NCBI GenBank assembly: GCA_910577665.1
Contig: CAJTOJ010000025.1
Span: 1 to 56,064 of the forward strand
Direction: 5' to 3'
DNA: 56,064 nucleotides
Origin: an uncultured Acetatifactor sp.
Lineage (GTDB): Bacteria; Bacillota; Clostridia; Lachnospirales; Lachnospiraceae
A program made the translations under genes and the position numbers. The first letter of the stretch is position 1, and each line of letters opens with the position of its first letter. The notes beneath the pieces are model-generated. The model was not told where the DNA came from and made no database searches. It saw only the letters and a list, made by a program, of their open reading frames with translations. Positions 8,815-17,434 of the stretch are shown here, piece by piece.

Positions 8815-8880
8815 ATGAAGATTGCAGTGACTTATGAAGACGGGGATGAATTCCTGCACTTTGGGTATACGATATGCTGA
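8815..8880 (+). pseudogene. 5' relic of a NifX/NifB-type (dinitrogenase Fe-Mo cofactor) family gene
   Basis: ATG at 8815 starts MKIAVTYEDGDEFLHFG, closely matching the N-terminus typical of the small NifB/DRAP family (MKIAV..EDG..F.HFG). After 17 residues it runs into YTIC and a stop. The rest of the roughly 120-residue domain is missing, and the next regulator gene starts inside the relic at 8874. A deletion has probably joined the two. Confidence 0.6.
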
Positions 8881-9620
8881 GAATACTATTGTGCGATGAC
8901 GATCCGTTCATCTTGAAACTGGGGGCAGAGAAGATCAACCAGTTGATTACATCTCTGGGGCTGGACGCCAGGGTGGTCAGCCTTGCATCTGGCGGTAAAG
9001 AGCTGTTTTCCTACATAAGGAACAATCCGTCACAATATCTGATTTTCCTGGACCTGGATTTCGGCTATGGGAAATTAAATGGTATTGATGTGGCGAAAGC
9101 CTTGCGCCAGACGGGAAGCGATTGCAAAATTGTGTTTACCACGAACCACCAGGAGATGGCCATGGATGTCTTGAAGAGCGGGGTGGAACCCTTTGGCTTC
9201 CTGGAAAAAAGTAGCGACATGACAATGCTTTCCGATGGATACCGCAGGTATATGACAATGCTTCTGGGTAAGACCAGAGGAGAAACAGAAACACAGGATC
9301 CCCTTGTCATCCTGCTGCATCCATGTATGGAGGAAGAGATCCCCGTTTTGCGGGATGACATTGTGTATCTGGAAACAGAGAAAAATGTATCCCATGGCAT
9401 CACCTATCATACGATGAATGGATCCGTGATTACGATTATCGGTACCCTGGAGGAGGAACAGAAGAAACTGGGGGACGGTTTCCTGAAGGTGCATCGTTCC
9501 TATCTTGTGAACAGAAGACACATCCTGGGGATGAAAGAGGGATTCCTGAAAATGTCCAACCAGCAGGAAGTCCCCTGTTCCTTTAGAATGCGGAGTGAGG
9601 TCAGAAAGTGGATCAGATAA
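8874..9620 (+). CDS. LytTR-family response regulator (second pair)
   Basis: The 248-residue protein has a receiver domain (1-125) with ILLCDDDP, phospho-acceptor Asp60 in FLDLDFG and TTNHQEMAM. A LytTR DNA-binding domain (about 145-245) contains KVHRSYLVNRRHILGM. A lysine-containing KP switch is not clear: the equivalent stretch reads GFLEKSSD. The gene overlaps the following kinase gene by 13 bases. The start lies inside the NifX-like relic with no strong Shine-Dalgarno sequence, so its promoter or leader may have been altered by the deletion that made the relic. Confidence 0.87.
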   Translation: MLRILLCDDDPFILKLGAEKINQLITSLGLDARVVSLASGGKELFSYIRNNPSQYLIFLDLDFGYGKLNGIDVAKALRQTGSDCKIVFTTNHQEMAMDVLKSGVEPFGFLEKSSDMTMLSDGYRRYMTMLLGKTRGETETQDPLVILLHPCMEEEIPVLRDDIVYLETEKNVSHGITYHTMNGSVITIIGTLEEEQKKLGDGFLKVHRSYLVNRRHILGMKEGFLKMSNQQEVPCSFRMRSEVRKWIR

Positions 9621-11101
9621 AGAAGAAAGTCCTTCTGGGGGAATGGCTGCTCCTGGCAGTGCTGCTGTTCCTGGGGTGGAGGCTGCGGTTCCGTAGTCTT
9701 TATTTTGCCATGCAGATCAGTGAGTTCCTGCTGCTTATGGCTGTCTTGAAAAGGGGGGTGTGGATAGACTGGTCCGCCAGGGATCTGCTGGCAGTTGCAT
9801 GTGCCATGCTGTTTGACAATGTGGTGCTGCATCTGCTTCGTCTGGACACGCCTGCATTTCTGCATATTGTTCCCTTTCTGTTCCTGCTTTCCCTGGAACT
9901 GCTTGTGCTGGTCAGGGGGGTCTGGAGGAGGAAAAGGGGATATGGAATCCTGGTAGGATATGGGGTATTGTGCTGTCTGGCTGCCCTTTTTGTCTACCGG
10001 CAGTGGGAACGGTTTATCCTGGACTACTATCTGGTTAGGGAGGGTGTATATGGTTTTCCGGTGAAGGCCATATACCTGTTGGTGTGTATGGCCATTGGGG
10101 CAGTCCTGCTGCTCTTTCTTCTGCACTGGCTGAATATGTTTCTGGGAAAATGGTTACAGAAGGTGCAGGAATACAGTGCAACCTATGTGGAGATAGACCG
10201 TTCCATCGTACTGGTACTGCTCCTCACCTTAGGCACCCTGTTGATGCGGGAACTGGTGAGAATCCTGACCTGGTACCTGCCCCCGGATAACGAACTCCAT
10301 CTGCTCCCCTTTCTGCCACTGGAGAACAGCTATGACATTCCCCTGCTCTTGATCGGGTTTTCTGTCATGATAGTGCTGATCCAGGTCATCTATATCCGCC
10401 TGCTGGTCAAAAGCATCTCCGTGAAGGAAGAAATGCGTCTGCAGGAGAAGGATCTGCATGATCTGGCAGAGTATAACCATGAACTGGAAAACCATATGGA
10501 TGACATGCGGGGAATCCGGCATGACATCAAGAACATGTTCCTTATAATGGGGGGATTTGTGGACAGAAGCAACGACCAGGAAATGAAGGCGTTCTATGCG
10601 GAAAATATTGTCCCATTTGCGGATATCGAACTACGCAAAAATGATCTGTATGGGAAGCTGGCCTGTATCCGCAGTGAGGGCATGAAGTCCTTCCTGTATT
10701 TCAAGATCATGCAGGGGATCGAACAGAATGTGCCAATCGACTTACAGGTACAGCTTGTGGACACAGACAATACATTTGGTATGGGACAGACAGACTTGAT
10801 CCGTATCCTTGGAATACTGATTGATAACGGAGTGGAAGAAGCGAAGTCCTGTGAGGGGAGGGTAGAGGTTTCCCTTAAAGAGAAAGAGCAGGAATATCTC
10901 TTTGCTGTCAGCAACACTGTGAGGCCCCGGACAAAGGAAAAAGGGGTGGCTGCCGGAATAACGGACAAAGGCCCGGGCCGTGGAAATGGTCTTCTGATCG
11001 CGGAGAAACTCATAGGGAAATATAGAAATGTACTTCTGAATTCTTATTTTAGGGAAGAGGAATTTGTACAGTGTCTGAGAATTGCAAAGACGAAAACCTA
11101 G
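9608..11101 (+). CDS. GHKL-domain sensor histidine kinase (second pair)
   Basis: The 497-residue kinase has roughly seven to eight hydrophobic segments up to residue 270 and a linker with many charged residues. GIRHDIKNMFLIMGG carries His305. A GHKL ATPase part follows with LIDNGVEEAK as the N box and GRGNGLLIAEKLIGKY as the G box. Together with the upstream regulator it forms a complete AgrC/AgrA-like system, again without a visible propeptide gene. The stop TAG at 11099-11101 falls at the boundary of the inverted-repeat element at 11098, so the present C-terminus (RIAKTKT) may have been changed by that insertion. Confidence 0.87.
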   Translation: MDQIKKKVLLGEWLLLAVLLFLGWRLRFRSLYFAMQISEFLLLMAVLKRGVWIDWSARDLLAVACAMLFDNVVLHLLRLDTPAFLHIVPFLFLLSLELLVLVRGVWRRKRGYGILVGYGVLCCLAALFVYRQWERFILDYYLVREGVYGFPVKAIYLLVCMAIGAVLLLFLLHWLNMFLGKWLQKVQEYSATYVEIDRSIVLVLLLTLGTLLMRELVRILTWYLPPDNELHLLPFLPLENSYDIPLLLIGFSVMIVLIQVIYIRLLVKSISVKEEMRLQEKDLHDLAEYNHELENHMDDMRGIRHDIKNMFLIMGGFVDRSNDQEMKAFYAENIVPFADIELRKNDLYGKLACIRSEGMKSFLYFKIMQGIEQNVPIDLQVQLVDTDNTFGMGQTDLIRILGILIDNGVEEAKSCEGRVEVSLKEKEQEYLFAVSNTVRPRTKEKGVAAGITDKGPGRGNGLLIAEKLIGKYRNVLLNSYFREEEFVQCLRIAKTKT

Positions 11102-11266
11102 AGCGTGTTTGAAAATTGCTTTCTGTCAGATGTGCGTCACGATTTGTGGGAGATTTGACCCGGATGAGGGAGACGACGTAGTGGGCCACACTAACCGAAT
11201 GAGGGCCAAATATACCGCAAAGTGGGGCGTGCAGATGGTGGGAATGAATTTTCAAACATGCTTTAG
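11098..11266 (+). mobile_element. Second MITE-like element (about 169 bp, TA-flanked)
   Basis: The left end CTAGAGCGTGTTTGAAAATT and the reverse complement of the right end, CTAAAGCATGTTTGAAAATT, agree in 18 of 20 bases. The ends are bordered by TA on both sides, as in TA-targeting IS5/IS630-type non-autonomous elements. There is no transposase gene inside; the interior carries a GTGGGAGATTTGACCC-type core. The left border supplies the stop codon of the kinase gene. Confidence 0.75.
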
Positions 11267-11332
11267 GTAGTTGCGGACAGGACAGACAAAAGCCGGATGC
11301 GGCTCCGGACGTGGTTCCTGCCCAAACGGAAG

Positions 11333-11384
11333 AGGAATTGCCTGAACGTTTGTATATAAAACGTTTCCGGGCAGTTCCTTTTTT
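11333..11384 (+). terminator. Rho-independent terminator
   Basis: GGAATTGCC pairs with GGGCAGTTCC, and an inner GAACGTTT pairs with AAACGTTTC. The stem is followed by TTTTTT. It presumably ends the kinase operon. Confidence 0.75.
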
Positions 11385-11465
11385 ATGTGGGCAGAAAACA
11401 TCCCAAGAGAGCCAAAGTATGATAAAGTCAGAGACAACCGATTTGGCCAGAAGGGAAAGGAAGAA

Positions 11466-11547
11466 GTGTGTGCCGCTGAAGCGGCATGTCTGGAAGCTTG
11501 AAAGGAAACGTTCAGATTTTGATTGGTATGTGTGTTGAAGCGCACAC
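11466..11547 (+). repeat. Hairpin repeat with TTTTGATTGGTATG motif, copy 2
   Basis: The first hairpin is GCCGC-TGAA-GCGGC (11472-11485), then ATGTCTGGAAGCTTGAAAGG. This is followed by AAACGTTCAGATTTTGATTGGTATG and a second hairpin TGTGT/GCACA. The second half matches 5083-5136. The first half matches 17789-17826. It forms most of the leader ahead of the lipoprotein gene at 11560. Confidence 0.55.
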
Positions 11548-11559
11548 GGAGGTACGGAG

Positions 11560-13065
11560 ATGAAAAGGAAAAACAGCAGGAAAACAAACAGGAAGAGACG
11601 GTTAGGAACCTTGACGACAATTGTATGGGGAATGTTCCTTTTGACAGGGTGTGGGAATGGACCGGCATCTCCTCTGGAAAGTCTTTCCCCGGATCTGGGC
11701 AGAGCCGGCATGGAAAACCAGGGGAATCAAGGGCAGGAAGTCCAGGGTGGCAGCCAGGACCAGAACGGACAGGGAGTTCCGGGCCAGGATGGGCAGGCGG
11801 GCCAGGAACAAGGCGGGCGGATCAGACTAACCCTGGGGGTCCTGGGATACACTGGCGTGTCCAGTATGCAGCATCTGTTGGAAGCTTACAACGCCCAGAG
11901 CAAGGAGTACTATGTGGAACTGGTGGAGTATCAGCCGGATAATGCTGACCTGGAGGCATCCACGGACAGGTTCTGCATGGATCTTGCCACCGGAAAAGGA
12001 ACGGATCTGGTTCTGTTTGGAGGCGGCATGGTTCCGGATGAACTGGGACATGCAGGTGTGATCCTGGATCTCAATGCTTTTTTGACAGCAGAGGAAAAAC
12101 AGGAAAAATATCTGGGGAACATCCTGGAATGTGCCCAGACGGGGAATGCCCTTTATGAGATATCACCGGCCTTCACCCTTGGTTTCATCGTGGGGGATGG
12201 CGGCAGGATCGGCATGGATAGCAGGTGGACCCTGGAGGAGATGCAGGAGAGCTTCGCCAGATGGGGCCGGGACGGACTGGCGCTGGCCAAGGGCCAGGGG
12301 CGGACGGTGGAGCGGCTGGTGGAGGCTTCCATAGAGGATTATGTGGATTGGGATGCGGGAACAGCTGATTTTTGTAAGGAAGAATTCTACCGCATCCTGG
12401 AATTCGGAAAAGCCACTGATAACAGGGAATGGATCTGCCCTACCCGGGAAAGTGTGGCCTCCGGAACCCATCTTGCCAGTTGTGAAGGGATTGTCAATGT
12501 GGCAGATATGCAGTATTTCAGATGGCTGTTCGGTGACAACGCGGTGGTAAAGGGATTTCCCTGTAGTCATGGCACAGGTGTGGCAGTGAGCATCCAACAG
12601 GATTCCATGGGAATCTGCTCCTACAGCCAGTATCCGGAAGGGGCTTGGGATTTCCTGGAATATTATGTAGGAGCAGCCTGGACAGAGTGGGAGTTTTCTA
12701 TAGAGGGGGATCTGATACAGAAAAACTTCTCCAATTATTTCGGAGGCCTACCTGTGAACAGACAAATGTTCGAGAAAATGCTGGCGGAATCCATGGTACA
12801 GCAGTATTATGACAACGGAGAGCCTTGTCCCGTGCTGCAGGGGGAGGGGGAGGTACCGGATTTCTATGCCAACACGGCCCAGGATGTGGAAATGCTGCGG
12901 GAGGTGGTGGCACTGGCAGACAGGCGGTACCTCCCCGACCAGTCCGTGATCTGCCAGATCATCGGGGAGGAGATCAGCGGGTACAATGCTGATATTCTGA
13001 CCGCGCAGCAGACGGCAGAAAGGATCCAGAACCGGGTGCAGCTGTATCTGGATGAGTGGAAATAG
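11560..13065 (+). CDS. Extracellular solute-binding lipoprotein
   Basis: The 501-residue protein has a basic N-terminus (MKRKNSRKTNRKRR), a hydrophobic core and the lipobox LLTGC, so it is lipid-anchored outside the cell. A Gly/Gln/Asn-rich linker follows (about 60-88). The remainder looks like a type-1 solute-binding protein of carbohydrate ABC importers: STDRFCMDLATGKGTDLVLF, an aromatic-rich second lobe and a helical C-terminus. No permease or ATPase genes adjoin it, so it is an orphan that may serve a transporter encoded elsewhere. GGAGGTACGGAG precedes the ATG. It ends 11 bases from the convergent DUF1266 gene. Confidence 0.75.
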   Translation: MKRKNSRKTNRKRRLGTLTTIVWGMFLLTGCGNGPASPLESLSPDLGRAGMENQGNQGQEVQGGSQDQNGQGVPGQDGQAGQEQGGRIRLTLGVLGYTGVSSMQHLLEAYNAQSKEYYVELVEYQPDNADLEASTDRFCMDLATGKGTDLVLFGGGMVPDELGHAGVILDLNAFLTAEEKQEKYLGNILECAQTGNALYEISPAFTLGFIVGDGGRIGMDSRWTLEEMQESFARWGRDGLALAKGQGRTVERLVEASIEDYVDWDAGTADFCKEEFYRILEFGKATDNREWICPTRESVASGTHLASCEGIVNVADMQYFRWLFGDNAVVKGFPCSHGTGVAVSIQQDSMGICSYSQYPEGAWDFLEYYVGAAWTEWEFSIEGDLIQKNFSNYFGGLPVNRQMFEKMLAESMVQQYYDNGEPCPVLQGEGEVPDFYANTAQDVEMLREVVALADRRYLPDQSVICQIIGEEISGYNADILTAQQTAERIQNRVQLYLDEWK

Positions 13066-13076
13066 CGGTGGACCAC

Positions 13077-14285
13077 TTACAGCGTAAAACCTATTTTCCG
13101 CTGCGCGGGCCAGGGGCATTCCCGCCACTGTCCGCCTTCCTTCCCAGGCCTCCCGGTGAGCAGTTCCGTGGCAGCATCCGCAATGTAACCCAGATAGGAT
13201 GCAGCAGAACTGTCTCCGCGAAGCAGCTTCCACATCAAGCCACCAAATAGGTAGGACTGGGCGAATTCCCGCCAACTATGCAGATGTTCTGTGACATGCC
13301 GCGCCAGATCCCAGAGAATGCCAATGGCCTCGCCTTCGGTGATCCAGCCCAGATAGCACCCCCAACGGGCCAGCATGGCAGCCCGGCCCACATCCCATCC
13401 GGCCAGAAAGCCCGGAGTGTACTGTTCTTTGTACTGCTGGACAAACCGCCAGGCGCGACAGGTGGACTCCCGGTCTGCCTCATCCATATCCTCATCCATC
13501 AGTTCTTCCGGCGAGGCGGCCCCTGCGTATAGCTGATACCGCAGGATATAGCCTTCCTGTGCCAGGTAACGGATCATGTCCAGCAGGTCGCTGCGACCGT
13601 CAATGCCCCAGGAGCGGCGCACAATGGATACGACCTGCTGCTCCAGGACCGGGACATGCTCCTCCACATCCATTCTATCCAGGCTGTGGCCGTTGAGACA
13701 GGATACAATGCCGGACAGCAGGATACCGAATTGCTCCCATGGAGGACCCTCCTTTGGGTAGGGGACAGGTGCAGGTTCCGGCAGGGCTTCCAGCCTGGCC
13801 ATAGTCTCTTCCAGCAGGTTGTACAGCATCTGCTCCGATTCCGGCTCCTGGTCTTCCTCGTCCTCTTCACCGTCCTCCATGGCCAGAGTCTCCATGGCGG
13901 CGGCCAGGACACCCATGTCCTCCCCAAACAGATGCCCCATCATGTCCTCCAGGCCGGACGCGGTTGCCTGGGCAACGGCATCCTGTACCATCTTCTGCAT
14001 CTGTTCTGTATTGGCCATCATCTGTGCCAGGCTGTCCGCATCCAGCACCTGACCCAGGATCTCCACATGTCTTTGTGCATTGGCGGCATCCTGTTCTGTG
14101 GCCGGCTGCGCAAAAGGGTCTGCTGCCTGGGCCTCCAGGGTGTCAGATGCAGGGGCGTCTGTGGGCATTTCCTGCGTTGCGTGTTCCAGGAGCCGGGCGT
14201 TTTTTTCCTGGGATTCCTGTAGGGCTTCGGTGGCATTTGTGCTGGCAGCCAGTGCCCGTTTCCGAATGGCATCTATGTCTAACAT
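13077..14285 (-). CDS. DUF1266 domain protein
   Basis: This 402-residue soluble protein has an Ala/Glu-rich N-terminal half with a very acidic stretch (EDGEEDEEDQEPESEQ). The C-terminal domain has the DUF1266 pattern: GWDVGRAAMLARWGCYLG, then EAIGILWDLARHV and SWREFAQSYLFGGLMWK. The function of the family is not known. It begins a minus-strand run with the two genes listed next upstream (14307-14792 and 14825-15457): gaps of 21 and 32 bases suggest one operon starting at the TetR gene. No signal peptide is visible. Confidence 0.75.
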   Translation of the reverse strand: MLDIDAIRKRALAASTNATEALQESQEKNARLLEHATQEMPTDAPASDTLEAQAADPFAQPATEQDAANAQRHVEILGQVLDADSLAQMMANTEQMQKMVQDAVAQATASGLEDMMGHLFGEDMGVLAAAMETLAMEDGEEDEEDQEPESEQMLYNLLEETMARLEALPEPAPVPYPKEGPPWEQFGILLSGIVSCLNGHSLDRMDVEEHVPVLEQQVVSIVRRSWGIDGRSDLLDMIRYLAQEGYILRYQLYAGAASPEELMDEDMDEADRESTCRAWRFVQQYKEQYTPGFLAGWDVGRAAMLARWGCYLGWITEGEAIGILWDLARHVTEHLHSWREFAQSYLFGGLMWKLLRGDSSAASYLGYIADAATELLTGRPGKEGGQWRECPWPAQRKIGFTL

Positions 14286-14306
14286 GGTGTCAGTCCTCCT
14301 GTTTTC

Positions 14307-14792
14307 TCATCTGGTTGCGAACTGATGCAAAAAGAAATCGGTAAAGGCTGCCAGATTTTCTTCCTGGGATACATACACATACAGGGATTCGTCATCCAGC
14401 CAGTCATAGGCCAGGATGCCGATATAACTTTTCCTGTCCGGGTAGATGATAAAGGCATCTGAAGGGTATTTGTTCCGGTAGGCTTTCCAGATCTCAGAAC
14501 GGTGGTAATAGACAGGATCACCACAGCCGGACAGATCCGGGACGGTGGGAACCACCACAATGGTCCGGGTGGACTCCCTCCATCCCACAATCAGATTGCC
14601 GATCTTTGACTTGCTGCCATGGACAAAGCCATAATTGAACCGGCTTACATCCTCCGTATAACCAAAGAGCAGGCGGTAGCTGTCTGCCTTTTCAACCACC
14701 TGTCCGAACAGCGCCTTCATTCTGGCGGCATTGGCATTGCTTTTTTCCCAGTCTACTTCAGGACCTTTGAATAATCTGCTGAAAAAACCCAT
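14307..14792 (-). CDS. Hypothetical protein (161 aa)
   Basis: The protein starts MGFFSRLFKGPEVDWEKS, a start often seen in small cytoplasmic proteins of Clostridia, and is a mixed alpha/beta sequence without membrane helices. I do not recognise a named domain. AGGAGG lies just upstream of the start on the minus strand. It sits between the TetR regulator and the DUF1266 gene with short gaps, so it is likely co-transcribed with both and may work with the DUF1266 protein. Confidence 0.65.
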   Translation of the reverse strand: MGFFSRLFKGPEVDWEKSNANAARMKALFGQVVEKADSYRLLFGYTEDVSRFNYGFVHGSKSKIGNLIVGWRESTRTIVVVPTVPDLSGCGDPVYYHRSEIWKAYRNKYPSDAFIIYPDRKSYIGILAYDWLDDESLYVYVSQEENLAAFTDFFLHQFATR

Positions 14793-14824
14793 ATGAATCC
14801 TCCTGTTTATGAATGTTGAATCTG

Positions 14825-15457
14825 TCAGTTGCCGTCCGCAGGCGGCAATGGCTCCCGGAATCGTTCCAGGGCATCTACAATGGCGTGAATCTGGAAATCC
14901 ACCGCTTCATCGGCAGCTTCCGGTACGAGCATTGGCAGGGAATCGGGAATGGCCTTGCGGACAATCATGACGGCAAGGCTGAGATTGATGAACAAACCGA
15001 TCCGGGCCGTGTCTGCCTGGATGCCGAAACATTCCAGGATCCTGCCAAAAAGGGTAAACTGTCTGTGCCGGAACCGTGTGTAGCTTTCTTCTGACAGATG
15101 CCGGAAGAGAAGCTGCTGATCTTCGATAGACAGGATGGCAATACCGTTGCGCTCCCCATAACAACAGGAATACAGGAACTGTCTGACTGCATCCTGCCAG
15201 CTTAGGGATGGTTGCTCCATCAGCTGCCTGGCGTAGGCAAGGATACGGGGCTGCTGGAGATAGAGGGCTTCCACGATAAGATCTTCTTTGGTAGGGAAAA
15301 AAGAGTAGAAGAAAGTCCTTGAGATTCCCACCCGCTCATAGATCTGCTGCACAGTGGTGCGCTGCATACCCTGCTGTGCCATCAGTTCAAGCCCCACGGT
15401 AATCAGTTCAGTCCGGATACGTTCCCGGTCTTCCTCGGAATATGCGATTCTGGGCAT
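14825..15457 (-). CDS. TetR/AcrR-family transcriptional regulator
   Basis: In this 210-residue protein the N-terminal helix-turn-helix reads RTTVQQIYERVGISRTFFYS with the family FPTKEDLIVEAL continuation. The C-terminal half is a helical ligand-binding/dimer domain. The start at 15457 is chosen for AAAGGGG a few bases upstream; a longer start at 15484 would lie within the operator. The palindrome at 15474-15505, just upstream, is its probable binding site, giving autorepression. A GH13 gene is divergently placed 290 bases away. The ligand is unknown. Confidence 0.85.
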   Translation of the reverse strand: MPRIAYSEEDRERIRTELITVGLELMAQQGMQRTTVQQIYERVGISRTFFYSFFPTKEDLIVEALYLQQPRILAYARQLMEQPSLSWQDAVRQFLYSCCYGERNGIAILSIEDQQLLFRHLSEESYTRFRHRQFTLFGRILECFGIQADTARIGLFINLSLAVMIVRKAIPDSLPMLVPEAADEAVDFQIHAIVDALERFREPLPPADGN

Positions 15458-15473
15458 CTGGTATCCCCTTTCA

Positions 15474-15505
15474 AATAAAGACAAAATATAAAATTTGTCT
15501 TTATT
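15474..15505. promoter_or_regulatory. Palindromic operator, probably for the TetR regulator
   Basis: AATAAAGACAAA and TTTGTCTTTATT form a perfect 12-bp inverted repeat with an 8-base AT-rich centre. It lies 17 bases ahead of the TetR start. A TATAAT at 15571-15576, on the GH13 side, could be a promoter also within reach of the regulator. Confidence 0.7.
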
Positions 15506-15750
15506 CTAACATAGGAAAGTGGAGGATGCAAGAGGGAAGTTTTATCCGTGTTATTTTCCAGAAGGTCTGTTATAATAGAGACAGGGTAACTGTTCAGGCA
15601 GGACACAGAACCGTTGCAATACGGGCATTGCCAGGGAAAAGGCCAGGAAAGACAACAAAGGTACTGTCTTTGGCCCGGGATAGTGCAGAAAAAGGCAAAA
15701 AAAGCGGATAGGGATATCCTGGTACGGATATCACAGGAAGGAAAAGGACT

Positions 15751-17412
15751 ATGGGTAAGCAAAATGACAGCAAATGGTGGAAGCGGGCGGTGATCTACCA
15801 GATCTATCCCCGCAGCTTTGCGGACAGCAATGGGGATGGCATAGGGGATTTACAGGGTATTATCTCGAAACTGGACTATCTGGAGAGGTTGGGAATAGAT
15901 GCTATCTGGCTTTCCCCGGTATGCAGATCCCCCCAGGACGACAATGGGTATGATATCTCTGACTATCAGGATATCGATCCCATGTTTGGCACCCTGGAGG
16001 ACATGGAACAACTGATCGCGGAGGCAGGAAGGCGTCAGATCCGGATTATCCTGGATCTGGTGCTGAACCATTCCTCAGACGAGCACCGTTGGTTCCAGGA
16101 GGCGAAGAAGGGCAGGGAGAATCCTTACCATGACTATTATGTGTGGCGGGATGGAGTGGAAGGACAGCTGCCCAATGACATGCGGGCTGCCTTTGGGGGA
16201 CCGGCCTGGGAGTGGGTGCCGGAACTGGGGCAGTATTATTTCCACCAGTTTTCCGTAAAGCAGCCTGATCTGAACTGGGAGAACCCCAGGCTGCGCCGGG
16301 AGATTTACGACATGATCAATTGGTGGACTGGAAAAGGGGTAGGAGGATTCCGTCTGGATGTGATCGACCAGATTGCCAAGGACCCGGATCGGAAGATCAC
16401 CGGCAATGGTCCCCGCCTCCATGAATTTATCCGGGAGCTGAGTGCGGAAACCTTCCAGAAGGCAGACCTGGTGACTGTGGGGGAAGCCTGGGGGGCCACC
16501 ACAGAGCTGGCAAAGCTCTACAGCAACCCGGACAACAGCGAACTGTCCATGGTCTTCCAGTTTGAACATATCTGCCTGGACCAGGTGGCAGGAGGGGAAA
16601 AGTGGGATCTGGCACCTCTGCCTTTCAGAAGACTGAAGGAGGTGTTTGCCCGCTGGCAGGTGGAACTGCACAACAAAGGATGGAACAGCCTGTTCTGGAA
16701 CAACCATGATCTGCCCAGAATCGTGTCCCGGTGGGGCAATGACGGGGAGTACAGGGTAAAGTCGGCCAAGATGCTGGCCATGCTTCTCCATGGTATGCAG
16801 GGGACTCCCTATATCTACCAGGGGGAAGAGCTGGGTATGACCAATGTGGCTTTCGGGATAGAAGAATACCGCGACATTGAGACAAGGAACCTGTACCGGG
16901 AGCGTCTGGAAAAGGGGTATGGAGAAGCGGAAATCCTGGCATCCATCCATGCCAGGAGTCGTGACAATGCCCGGACACCTATGCAGTGGGATGCCGGGGA
17001 ACACGCAGGTTTCACAGAAGGAACCCCCTGGATCAAGGTAAATCCCAACTACAGACAGATCCATGCCGCAGGCCAGATGGAGGATCCGGATTCTGTTTTT
17101 GGGTGTTACCGGCAGCTGATCCGTTTGCGCAAGGAATACGGGGTGTTCACGGACGGGGATTTCCAGATGCTGCTTCCAGAGGATGAAGCTATATTTGCAT
17201 ATACCAGGACGAATGAGGACTCACAGCTTCTTGTGGTCTGCAATTTCTATGGCAGGACAGTGGAGGATCCCCTGGTGGAGATGGAGGATTCTGCGGATCT
17301 GCTGCTTACAAATGCGGAAAATGGCGGGGAGCGGCAGCTGCTGGAGCCGTACGAGGCCAGGATGTACTTAAAAACCGGGGGCATGCTTTCACAAAAGGAG
17401 AAGCATCTGTGA
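15751..17412 (+). CDS. malL: GH13 alpha-glucosidase (oligo-1,6-glucosidase type)
   Basis: The 553-residue cytoplasmic enzyme has the GH13 (beta/alpha)8 barrel: WWKRAVIYQIYPRSF at the start, the nucleophile Asp203 in GFRLDVID, the acid/base Glu245 in TVGEAW and the third carboxylate Asp320 in NNHDLPR. Length matches family members. A Val directly after the nucleophile is the residue linked to alpha-1,6 preference in oligo-1,6-glucosidases, so isomaltose-type oligosaccharides are the likely substrates. It hydrolyses the non-reducing terminal glucose. GGAAGGAAAAGG precedes the ATG. It may be controlled by the divergent TetR gene. The small DUF1905 gene follows after 22 bases. Confidence 0.9.
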   Translation: MGKQNDSKWWKRAVIYQIYPRSFADSNGDGIGDLQGIISKLDYLERLGIDAIWLSPVCRSPQDDNGYDISDYQDIDPMFGTLEDMEQLIAEAGRRQIRIILDLVLNHSSDEHRWFQEAKKGRENPYHDYYVWRDGVEGQLPNDMRAAFGGPAWEWVPELGQYYFHQFSVKQPDLNWENPRLRREIYDMINWWTGKGVGGFRLDVIDQIAKDPDRKITGNGPRLHEFIRELSAETFQKADLVTVGEAWGATTELAKLYSNPDNSELSMVFQFEHICLDQVAGGEKWDLAPLPFRRLKEVFARWQVELHNKGWNSLFWNNHDLPRIVSRWGNDGEYRVKSAKMLAMLLHGMQGTPYIYQGEELGMTNVAFGIEEYRDIETRNLYRERLEKGYGEAEILASIHARSRDNARTPMQWDAGEHAGFTEGTPWIKVNPNYRQIHAAGQMEDPDSVFGCYRQLIRLRKEYGVFTDGDFQMLLPEDEAIFAYTRTNEDSQLLVVCNFYGRTVEDPLVEMEDSADLLLTNAENGGERQLLEPYEARMYLKTGGMLSQKEKHL

Positions 17413-17434
17413 ACAGGGGAAACAGGGTGTCAGA

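Noticed and set aside
8537..8818. 93-codon plus-strand frame between the FlxA-like gene and the NifX relic
   Set aside because: It has no recognisable domain, a poor start and an odd Cys-rich composition, and it lies in a region of debris.
13227..14344. Several plus-strand frames across the DUF1266 gene, up to 188 codons
   Set aside because: The opposite strand encodes a recognisable DUF1266 domain with good start and operon context. The antisense frames show Cys/Arg/Pro-rich shadow composition.
16075..17064. 329-codon minus-strand frame inside the GH13 gene
   Set aside because: The plus strand holds all GH13 catalytic motifs. The antisense frame is a shadow caused by codon bias.
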